Source: Daphnia pulex
Lineage: Eukaryota > Arthropoda > Branchiopoda > Diplostraca > Daphniidae
Length of the DNA stretch: 64,000 nt
Direction of reading: 5' to 3'
NCBI RefSeq assembly: GCF_021134715.1
Contig: NC_060028.1
Span: forward strand, 9,461,482-9,525,481
Positions 50,227-61,400 of the stretch are shown here, in pieces. The stretch's first letter is position 1. Every line of letters begins with the position of its first letter. The translations under genes and the position numbers were made by a program. The notes under the pieces were generated by a model. The model had not been told where the DNA came from and did no database searches. It saw only the letters and a program-made list of their open reading frames with translations.

Positions 50227-53200
50227 CCGAAATGCTCAACCATCCTATTGATCCCCCGGGTAATAATAAAAAAAAATTTCTTTCAAAAAACAGAAAAGAG
50301 AAAACACGCAATTTATATGTTTTGAATAAAAGTTGAATGCTGTGAGACTGCTGCCCATTGCGGGTGCGCGTGTATTTATCATGATCTCGGCCTGAACGGG
50401 AAATCCTGATGACTGTGCGTGATAGTCTCTTATGACATATCCAAGGCTGCAGTGCATAAACTCCCAAAAAAAAACAAAGTGCTAGATGCGTCTACACGTA
50501 TACGTATGTAGCGCTGAGCAATCCCCCAACGACGAACAGGGGACCCTGACCGGATAAAATAAAAGAGAAAAAAAAAATTCTGAAAACTAAGCAGAAAAGT
50601 CAAGCAGCAGGGATTCCATAAGACATACAAGGGAAATCTAGGACACGGGATGAAAGAACCAACCAAAGGATAACACACATGAGAAGGGAAAAAAACATGT
50701 CCCTATATCGATCGGCTGTGTGTATAGTATGGCGCGCGAGAACTACAAACTTCTTGATGTGTCATCCAATCCATCCACTTTCAGTTTCTGCTGCTGCTGG
50801 ATGGATGGATGGATCGATAATCCAAATGTACCAAAATCCAGAAATTTTTTTTTTTTCTGGGAGACAAGTCGTCGTGTCAAGAAAAACGATCAAGTCACAC
50901 ACACACAACGATCTGCACAATCAACGATCGAGTCAATGTGATCAAAACAGGTTTATTTTGATTCCTTACACACAAAATGATCAAATAGAAAAAAAAAAGG
51001 TTTAACCGGATACGGTCGTTCATATCCAGAAAAGGACAGCAAGCTCAGTTATAAATAAATATATTCTTCGCACACACAGTCAGCCCCAGCTAGTCAGCCA
51101 ACTTGATATGTGTTGTTCATTCTTCATAGCGACCTGAATCATCCTCTGTTTACAAAATCAGATATCGATGGTTATATTTTCCCATGGTTCTTGTACGTAC
51201 GAGTATATAACATTCTTTGGTGTGTCAGATCGAGTAAATATTCGCGCAGCTCGTGGAGTTTTTTATCTTTTTTGGGTGGCGGCGGCGGTGGTGGCGGAGT
51301 TGTGACGTCCAGGCCAGCGCAGGAATTAGAGACGCTAATGAACCGTGGAGGGAAACTCTGCGCAGAAGGTTCTTCGGTTAATTGGATTGCTAAATTGAAC
51401 GTCTGGACGAGGCCAGCATAATATAATCTTAAACCCCAAACTCGTTTTATTTTTTTGGCCTTTTTTTACGAGGCTTATTATGACTATTTCAGCCTAGACG
51501 TAATAATGCCATTGGATCCAGGCGGATTTACGATCCATGACACACACACAGCCCCGGAAAAGATTTTTTTGTTTTTTCCTCTTTAGTTTTGAACTGCCTG
51601 TTAATTTCGCGGTCAACAATAAGGAAAAAAGTAACAACATGTCGGACCCACCCGTTTTGAAATGAGTCCCGCAATTAAATGAGCTGCAGTTGGGGAGCGG
51701 CTTTTATAATGCACCCAAAGTGTATATAAGACTTGACTTTGATTGCTTATCCCCATCACACACACAGAAAAAATAATTCCAAAATCTTGTCGTTGTTTTG
51801 TGTTAAAATTTAAAAAAAGGAAAACAGCTGGACACGAGTTGAGTCGAGTTATTGAGCCCTGGAGCGGAATTGCCGCTAGACGTCCGCGATTCACTGATTC
51901 TTTAAGATCGTGTGTATAACTCGTATATACGTATATAGTACCACTACTACCTATATACCAAGTTGAGGAGAACATGTATATGTACGCGCTTGATCGATTA
52001 GGAACGCTCTCTCTCTCTCCTGAGCTGCTGGCCAGCATCTCGCTATGTACATGCTGTCGTCAAGTCAAGATGGGAAGGAATATCTAATTTCTGGTTGAAA
52101 CTGCCCAAGTTGTCGTCGTTTCAACGTGCCTAGAAAGTACAAATGGAGGCCAGGACAAACGAAATCTATGGGTGTGTGTGTTAAATTCGATGCTGTGCTC
52201 AGTACAATGAACACATCCGCCGATTCCCGGAAGAGACGAAAGAGCTTGGTTCGTGTAACTTATGATAGAGACGTATGCTAACAACACCGTCATTGCTTCG
52301 GATGAATATAATCAAGAGATTATCTCGAAATCAATTAGTTACGATCGGTCAGCGCCATCGTTGTGGAGTTAAAAAAGAAACGAGTCCGTGTGTCCATCGG
52401 CCTGGCTGAGCTGTTGTGTCTAAATTATCGTGAAAGTTGAACGATTTCTCTTGGGTTGGATGACGCCATTCATCATGTTCGAAACTCTCGCCATTTCGTT
52501 TCACTTGTTAGCCAGAGAAAGTCTTGCAGTCTTTTGTTATAGACGCTCGCCTATTGTAAATATGTAAGCAGTTGATTATACAAAGATGAGGCGAGCTATT
52601 TTCTTTATTCTTTGCGATTCTATTCAAACGATCAATATTCGTTTTTGACGATTCCCAATGATAAATAAAAGATATGGGCAGCCAGCGCATATTCTCTGCT
52701 GTCGAGTCTATAAAAGCAGTTGGCAATGAATCGAATATTTTACAATCGAAAAAGAGCCCATTCGTGCCGTGGTTTACCACCCGTTTTCATTTACAATCCA
52801 ATTTCCAGTCGTCAGATTGTTGACTGAATTTCAATAAAAAATCGATTAGACCGAACACACACAGCAGCTAGCAGCTATAGCAGTATTCAGCGCGTGCCTA
52901 TCTGGAGAAGAAATGTGTGTCGGGAGCAGCTTGTTAGATGCGTGCTAGCTGCTGCTGCCGTTTCAAACGCTGTAGTACATAATGAAAGAAAGAAAAAATC
53001 CCGTTTGACTTGTGTGCGTTCTGTGTGGGTTGAAATGCTGTCGTTTCTTCTTCTTCTTTTTATTTATTATCACTGTATATATCCACTCCCGCATGAACAT
53101 CCAACCTGGCCATCTTCTTCCAAGGTCGTGTTGCTCGTCAAGTTCAAGGCACCACACCGGGGCCATTTTGTTTATCGCCTCCCCCTTATTTGCCTATATA

Positions 53201-54287
53201 TCTCCTCTCCTATTTACTATACTACGCGACTACTACTAGCTACAACAACAACAACAACTTCCAAGGGGAAACATTTATTTTTTCGTTTTACTATCCGTCA
53301 AAATGGCCGCCGGGCATTTCTCCGCTTGCAACACGCAAAACGTGTTATTACACAATCAGCTCCGACAACTTCCGACTCTTGTACTACGTTGCGTATCTAT
53401 ATATGTAAAGTGTGTCGTATACTTTATTCGGCTTCACTTAAAACGAAAGAGATGGGGGTTGAAGAAGAAGAGAGAAATTTCAATAGATCCACCGGAAATG
53501 ATCCCCCACTTAAACCGGAAGGGGTTGTATATGTATTCACCCTCTTCTTCCTTCTTCCTAAATAGCTCCACCCTTATAGTATAAATACACACAACACTCA
53601 ACCATCGGTCAAAACAAGGGGGAGAAACTATACCGACAACAACAACAGACGCAACAACCCCCGAAACGTGTGTTGGCCATACAAGGATCGCCCACAGTCG
53701 CCGACACACACACGAACATAAAGTTTTGAACTTTATCCTGAGCCATAAAAGAAGAAGAAGCCACCATGTTTTTTGGGGACCACCGAAAAAAATAAAATAA
53801 AAAAAATAAAATAAGATGACTGTTAAGTGTTAACTGCGGCTCGTTATTATACGACCGCCTTTTTGTTATAGTGGGGTCCAGCAGCAAAGCTCTTTTTGTT
53901 TTGTTATTTTCTCTCCTAAAAGGGGCCTATAGAGCTATTTGGGGATATGGCTGTTCTGCTAGATTCTTCTTATTATTATTATTGTATATAGCGCGACTTT
54001 TGAATGGCGTACGCAAACATATAAAGCAGCTCGATGACTCTCTTTTTCTTCTTAGCTCGAAAACAGCATCTGTCGGGCCTTAAATTATATTCTAGGAGGA
54101 TGTTTTTACTTCTTCTTTTGTTTGTTCTGGTCAAAAATAGACATTTGGACGAGGGAATTTATATTTGGTGAAAAGGGGACAACAATTTTGTGTGATAAGG
54201 TTCAAAACTGTATACTACTTGCACGTTTCTGCCGTGTGTGTGGGTATCAATTGTCGAAAAAGGCCTGGGGGATCGTCGGCAACCAGC

Positions 54288-54299
54288 ACCACCTAGCGG
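54288..54299 (-). promoter_or_regulatory. CTCF-like motif
   Basis: On minus CCGCTAGGTGGT, 10 of 12 to the core. It lies a few bases from a partial copy (TCGGCAACC, 54276-54284) of the recurring 12-base motif. Confidence 0.27.
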
Positions 54300-57229
54300 C
54301 TTAGAAAATTATACACACACACCCCGAAAATGAAAAAAAGTCCGCTAGGGCCCGCCCCCTTTTCTCCTCGTGTGTGTCTGTTCCTTTAACTTTTTTTCCT
54401 TTTTCAAAAATGTGTTCAGTCTCCCATTCGACTTGGTGGCCGACACAACGTCACACTCTCAAATTAAAACGTGAAAACCCACAAAATTTTTTGTTATTTG
54501 CACGAACCATTTTTTGACCTACCGACGAATAAAACTTGTGTGATTTTGATCGATTGACAGACATTTGTGTGCAGAATAATTTCAGTTGCTCTGTGGTGTG
54601 TGTGTGTGAATCACGTGGTTGGCCCAAACGTTTGTCTGTGTGCCCACACGATGGTGGCCTACCCGCCATTAAAAAAGCCCGCGATCTTCTCCAGACTTGG
54701 ATACGACTGTGCTGCTGCTGCAGTGACATCACGAAAAATTCCAACGTAATTGCGTTCTGCACAACAGGTTAGTAGTGAGTTATCATTTTTTTTCGGAGAA
54801 AGAGAAACGTGTTGATCACCGGAATGGAGTAATAATGCACGGTGCAACCGAATAACACGCGTGTGTTGTGTTGACTCGTTAAGACCCTCGAGCTTTTTTA
54901 ATGGCGTAACAGGAGAATTTCCTCAAATTTTTGTGAGTGCCATTTTGTTATTTCTTCGTGTAGTACACACGATTTTTATCACTTGAATTGCGTCATGAGG
55001 ATGGCAAAATCGGCTTAAGAATGTCGTCACCATGTCGCCACACTTTTGGACTAAGAAATTTTCCCGTTAGGTTCTTTTTATTTTATTTACAATTTGATCT
55101 CTTTTTTTTCTTCCGTCATCTTAACGACACGGCGAAGATGATTGGGGTTGAAACGATATAGAGCCCTCTATTCGCTTGACTGCGCCAACACAACAACCGT
55201 CCCGTCAATAGAGCGTGAGAAGTTGGCCATGTTTTTTCCCGCGCGCTGCTGACTCTGATCGCGTCGAGCCGTTCGTTCAAAAGAGAAAAAAACTTTTTTA
55301 CACACACACACATTCGAAGAAAAGATATATTTTTGCGGCAACCAACTATTACAGAATGAAACACAATGGGAACATCAACACGCCAGAAAAGAGAGAAAAA
55401 CCGGTCACCCGAGTGGCGGCCTAAATTTCGGTCGGGAATTATTATTATTATTATTTATATTTTCTTGTTCTTTCTCCCCTTGACTGAGTTATGAAGCCAG
55501 CGAAAATATAAGAGGCCGTTGGCATGACCTGCAGGCATGTACACACAATTTCCAATGCGGATCCTTCAGCTGTCAAGGGGGAAAACGTATCTAAAGCAAC
55601 ACACAGGTGTTATTTCTTCTTCTTATCTCTTCAAAGCTTAGCCGCAACCAGTACACACATCATCATTATCAGTTGACACAGATATGTAGCATTGTTAAGG
55701 TTCTTTTTGAGGTGGAAGGGGGGATGTGTGTTACCGTTTCTTTTTTCCCCCCCGCTGTGGTTATCATCGGTTTCACGATAGATAAAAAAAAAGATGGGCA
55801 CGTCATGTGTTTCGGTGGTCATTCTTTTTTTCCCTCCCGCAATTCTCGTCACCATTTCCGCTCTACTTGGGAGTCGTTCGTATACGTTATAACGGCGCTG
55901 GAAGAGAGAGAAATAATAATAATCAAATGATTGGTTATGGTGTTTCGTCGAAAAAATCAGGTCGCCGCAAAAATGTGTTGTCGTATTCTCTCACCAATCA
56001 ATTTCGACGAATGACTTTCTGAGAAGCCATTATTATTATTTATTTCTCTGTGGCGACAATTTCTATACCTGTTTCAACTAGTTTGGGTGTTGTTTAGATG
56101 AGAGAACGGCCCCTGCTAATTTCTAGTGAGAGACAAGTATAACGGTGGATGTGGGATGATAACAAACAACAACACACACGAGCTTAAACCAGTTCTCGAT
56201 TGACCTCTAACGAATTTAGCCTTTACTTTTTTTGTTGAAAATTCAGCTCACTTTTAAGGACATCTGGAGATGGTCACGAGTTTCTTTTGGGGAATGTTGG
56301 ACTCTGTAAAAGTTGGTCAATTATTTCCTCTTAATTGACGGTGAACTTGGCCTCAACTTGAAATCAAGTTGTAGTTTTACCAAATCACCGAAACTTTTCT
56401 TTCGTCTCACACAATGGAAGAGAGCTTTTTGATTTTTGCACAAAATCGAAATTCTTTTTTCTCAATTTTTCTTTAATTCGAGGTTGGCGACCGTCAATGG
56501 CCAGTTGGTCATTCGAGTCACGTAGTCGCATTCGTTGGTTTCATGTTGTGTAGCTCCGAAACGCGCGTATGCCAGAGAGAAATCTATAAAAGGTCTAGTA
56601 GAGAGAGACCTCGACACAGGTGGAAAATAATAATTTTTAAAAAAATATTTTAGCAGTTTTTTTTTCTTCAATCGAGTTTTGCAGTCGGTTTGTAAACCGC
56701 GCTGGAACCAGTTTGGAACCGCCAGGAGAAACTGTAGACATTCCTCAACTTACTACGACTACTACTACTACTATACTACTACTACTACGAGATGATGTTA
56801 CAACTGGTCAAACAGGGCCGACAGAATCTCTCTCACATGGTAGAAGTGAAAGTCCCATCAAAACTGAGAGAGAACTTTCATCTCGTGAAATCCTTTTTTT
56901 TTGGGAGAGAGGGAGAGATAGAAAAACCCTTTCTCTCTATTACTCGCGGCTGACTGGCCATTGTGAAAATGTGGAGACCCCCTTTGGCCCGTCTTTCTTC
57001 TCTTTTGTTTACATCGAGTTGTAAAAGGGCCCCTCTGGTTCTCTTTTTTTCTGTCGGGGACTTTTAAATTGGTTGCCGCAACTTGACTGGGATTTGTGTC
57101 CAATTTAATTATCTTTTCCGGGCCAATGGGAAACTTTCAAAGGGGATCCTATTGTTGCGAATCGAGACGACATTCAATCTGCCGTGTCTCCGCAAGGATT
57201 CTTCTTTGGCAATGGGGCACAAATCATAT

Positions 57230-57241
57230 GGTTGCCGAACC
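57230..57241 (+). repeat. GGTTGCCGAACC motif, single copy
   Basis: Exact copy of the 12-mer also found at 16678-16689 and, reversed, at 62099-62110. No second arm is seen nearby. Confidence 0.6.
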
Positions 57242-58475
57242 GTAGATAGGCGCGCGCGCGTGTTACCTTGACTCTCCTTTTTTCAACTATGATTATTATT
57301 ATATACTCTTCCACCTTTCCTTTCCCTACAGGGGCCCCACCTTTCTCTCTTTTGCAGTCGACACATACACAGAGAGAGAGAATGTGCGCGTTAAGCTTTT
57401 TTAGCCTCATTTGCATCTACTGCGGACTCGCAGCATTACGTAAGTGTCCCCCCAATGGGCATCAGTCACGCTCTCTCTCACCAAACCTCACACACACGTG
57501 AACTGATTCGTTGGGTTTAGATTTCGTCGTCGGGAAATTCCAGATCGTTATCCTTTTTTTTGGTAATTACCTTTAACCAATTGGCAATTACTTAATGATA
57601 GCCTCGTGGGAATCGTTCAAACACGATCGGATCAGCAGTTTTCTCTCCTTTTAATAGTCATCAATGGATGATGTAAGCTCATAGGAGGCAAACTGATATC
57701 CATCGTTAAGAGATTTTCCTTTTTTTTGTTGTGTTGTGTCTCGTTAATGAGCATCACATCCCCACCAACCAAGTTTGGTGGTTGGGTTGGAAAAGAGTAA
57801 GGCGAGAACAGGAAATGGATGGGGAGCGGCGGTCACAGGCAAGAGTCGAATATCGGTGCGGATGATCACCAAAAAATAAAAGGAGATTGGGGATAGACGG
57901 ATGGTAGAGTACCCCTTGACTTTTTAGCGTGTGAAACCTGGCAACGGCAGCACTACACACAGGACACACGAAACGGTTTAGTGCACTACACACTATCCAT
58001 GTCGTTCATCATCCTCATTACGACACAGACAAAAAAATACAGGGGCAGTAGCAGTAGCTCTTGAAATTCTATCAACACGACATGCACAAAAACGTCGACA
58101 TTTTTATTTTCCTCCCCCCTCCTAGCCGAATACTAAAAACAGGATGATGATGATGATGATGACATTTTTTGTCCCCTCCCGCCGGAATTCCGCCCGGCTG
58201 ATTTCTTCCTCCTTTTTTTGATGTTTTTTGTTCCATTGAAAAAATAAGTAAAAATTGATTTTCCAATGTGATGTATGCTGAATAATTTGATCTATTTTTG
58301 TTTCTCTCTCTTTTTTTTCCTCGTACTACAGGGCGTGGTGACTGACTATACCGGAGGCGCTTGGTGGGATTAAAATAAATAGTCACGAAAGAGCGGAGCC
58401 GGAATTTTCTCTTCATTCCGGAAGAAGAAAGAAAGAAGGTGAAAAGGAGAGAAAGTGAAAGAAGTGGCAGGTCGA

Positions 58476-61400
58476 ATGGTTGCCAACGAGATTGCTGGGT
58501 CTGGACAGGTGGATGTCTTCCTCGGAGGCGGTAGCAGGTGGACGACATCATCTACTACAGGAATAACTTCCGTGACATGCCAGGCCAGTAGACTGTCGGG
58601 GGTAACGACAACAACAGGAGAAAGAGGGGGCGTAGTAGGGACGGCGTCGGCGCCAACGACGACGCCACCCGGTGGCGATGCGGTCAACTTGAGCCAACGC
58701 TACGGACCTCACTCGACTGCGGACAGACATCGCACCACGGCCGCCGCCGCTCAGGGGTGGGCGGATACGCGCCAACCGTCGCCCGACATTGGACCGTCAG
58801 AGACGGACGAGAAAGGTCTTCCACCTCCGCAGTCTCCTCGGCGAAACTCGTCGTCATCCGTCGACGATTTGGACCGCGTCCAACAGCAGCAACAAAAACG
58901 TTCAGTTGGCAACTCTTGTCTGGATTCCGGTAGCAGCAGCAGTGCAAGTGGCGCAGTGCATTATCGTGTGGTTTCCTCCTCCAGCGACGGAAGCGGATTG
59001 CGGATTAATAACAAGAGCAGTGCAACTGTCGGCGGCTCCACTGGAGGACAGTCGGATGGGGAGGATTCAGTGATTGAGGCGGAAGAAGAGCAGCAACCGA
59101 GTCGAAAGTCCATCAACATCATCCACGCTGGTGTCGTTAATGATGCCCTGGATGCTCCGCAGAAGTCGGACGATCAGCAGCACGACGACAAGATGCCGCG
59201 CCAGTCGCACTACGATTCCGGCTCGGTACAACATCAACAACAACAACACGCACAATGGCAGACGCAAGGAGGAGGAGATTGTGATGAAATCAACAACACG
59301 AGTCTTTCTTCATCTTCTTCTTCTTCCGGCGGAGGAGGAGGAGGAGTCCCGCTCAAATCGGCGCTAAAGAGGCCAACGGCTGGACGCTGCGGCGGAGTGG
59401 CCGGAACGTTGCAGCAGCTGCAATCGTTGCGCAAAAAGGCCCGGGTCCGGTTCAACGAGGCGCTCAACACTTTCCTCGAGTGCGATTACGTCATTTACGT
59501 TGACGACGACGAGTACGACCTGCTCTACCACTTGGATGCCGTGGCAGCAGCAGCTGCTGCGGCGGCCGCCGCTCAGGCGGAAGCCGAATTAGCCGATCCA
59601 GCCAATGTTTCCCCAGCAGCTTCTCTTGTGATTACGACGACGGAACAGCCTCAATTAGTCAACGTTCGCTCGTTTGAACTGCAGTTGCCCGAAACGTCGA
59701 CTTGTGTCAGTCACGGACCCGTCACGGGATCAGCAGCGCCGGCTGTTGTAGCCTCGACGGGCGAGGCCGGGACGTTGAGTCCTCCCGACGGTTACAAGGA
59801 CGCGGCCGCTTTCTACGCCGCCGCCGCTGCCCTGGTCGATCTGGAAAACCACGTCCATCTTTCCGGCAAGTGGCATTATTATTTTCCTCTTGTCCTTTTT
59901 TTGTCTTTCATTATTATTTTTGACAAACAACTGCGCCTTTCTAAATTATTCAAATTTCCATCGCGCTTTTCTTTTCTTTCCTGGTCGGTTGTTGGCTAAA
60001 CAACTCGAGGCTGAGACAGAGAGATTTCCATCCATATCTAATAACTTTTTTTCCGCATGCTAGATTCTATTATCTCTACATCGCTCCAGCCGCCGCCGGT
60101 ATCGGTACCAGTTAGTCGTTTTGGGTTCGGTTTTTTTTATTTCATTTCAGGACTTGATGATGGCAGTCGTGTACTCAAGGAAGTCGGGAGGAATTTCTAG
60201 TGATGAAACAGGAACGTTGCGGGTTGTTGTGTGTTGTTCTTTTCCCCCCCACTCACCAAATGTCGAATGACAAGATAAAAATGGAAACGAGTCCAAGGTC
60301 TAGGCTCCTTGTTTTTCTTTTCTTTGTCAATATCTAAATGAATATTTCGTGTGGTGGCCCTTTTTGTTTGGCATTTAATGAACCTTATCGTCGAATCAAA
60401 ATGCGAGTCTATAGTGGGTTTGTTTTCCCCTTTGACGTACAAGGCTGGTGCGCCGTTGGCCTCTCTCATTAGGTCGCCGCCATCCTCCAAATCAAGTCCG
60501 ACTCTTTTTCCTCGTCGCTTTTCGCCTCCCACTTACTTTGGGCTTAAAAGGGGAAAATAGGAAATCCGCCAGCGGTGGTGGTGGATGGATGGATGGATGC
60601 ACACACGTAGGGAAAATCGTGTGGTGATTGGCAGTGTGTGGGAGGCAGCAAAGTTGATAGGATTCGCGCGCTACACAACAAAATCAAGTTCTTCTTCTTC
60701 TTTTTATTTTGACGTCGGCCGCGTCCATCTGGCCGAGTGCCGATCGATAGCGCCGCCCCGCAGAGCAGCAACTCCCGAGGAGGAGATCCGTCACTGTATC
60801 GTTATACTCTTGTTTCTCTCTCCTATGGATGTAACGCGCATTTAGATGGTGGAAGGATGGAAGACAGGGGGTTGTTTTGTTGTTGGGGGAGGGGGGAAGG
60901 CATTGTTTCTTTCTCGACCCGATTGGACTCACTCAACAGATGGCGGTTGCTTATTTTTATTTTGTCGTTTCCATTGATTCCTCACCATCCGAAATCCGGG
61001 CGTCTATTTCTTTTTCCGGTTGCGTTTGATAAATCCGACGTGTCCGGATGAATGTGCGTCTTTTTTGTTTACCGTGCATAGAGTGAGAGATTGAGGAGAG
61101 TTTTTTCGTCCAGGGGGATTGCGGCCCAGTTGAAAAGAGGAGGCAAACGTGGATAGATCCTTGCATTATTGCCGGCCATCTTTGTGATGTTCTCGTTGAA
61201 ATAGTCTTCACTCCACCGCCGCCGCTCCTTTACAGAAGGAAAAGGAAAAAGAAAAAAGGAGGAGACTGGAGAGAGAGAGACGATGGAGCGGCGTCAGCGG
61301 ATGAGAATCGCTTATATATATACACACACACACACAAGAAGAGTCTAGAAATAAGAGAGAGAGAACCTTGTGCCATCGATCGATACTTGGGCTCTCTCTC

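Larger units (their letters stand above)
48050..58475. other. Long non-coding, simple-repeat-rich region
   Basis: No supported coding exon in about 10 kb. It contains (CA)n, (GA)n, TTA and GAT runs (for example GAT at 58144-58162), many pyrimidine tracts, CTCF-like matches at 50215-50226 and 54288-54299, and the 12-base motif at 57230-57241. The right end is leader of the next gene: a pyrimidine tract and CTACAG ending at 58331 form a good acceptor about 145 bp before its ATG. Much of the rest may be its leader intron. Longer open frames such as plus 52894-53565 are low-complexity and unsupported. Confidence 0.5.

Noticed and set aside
52894-53565. Plus-strand frame of 223 codons
   Set aside because: Low-complexity translation (Lys, Tyr, Thr runs), overlapping frames on both strands, no splice or domain support.
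56687-56698. GGTTTGTAAACC near-palindrome, similar in outline to GGTTGCCGAACC
   Set aside because: Only the GGTT and AACC ends agree; the centre differs, so I do not count it as a copy of the 12-base motif.
58455-58475. In-frame GTG start upstream of the RVRF protein ATG
   Set aside because: GTG initiation is unusual in animal nuclear genes, and a good ATG lies 21 bases downstream.
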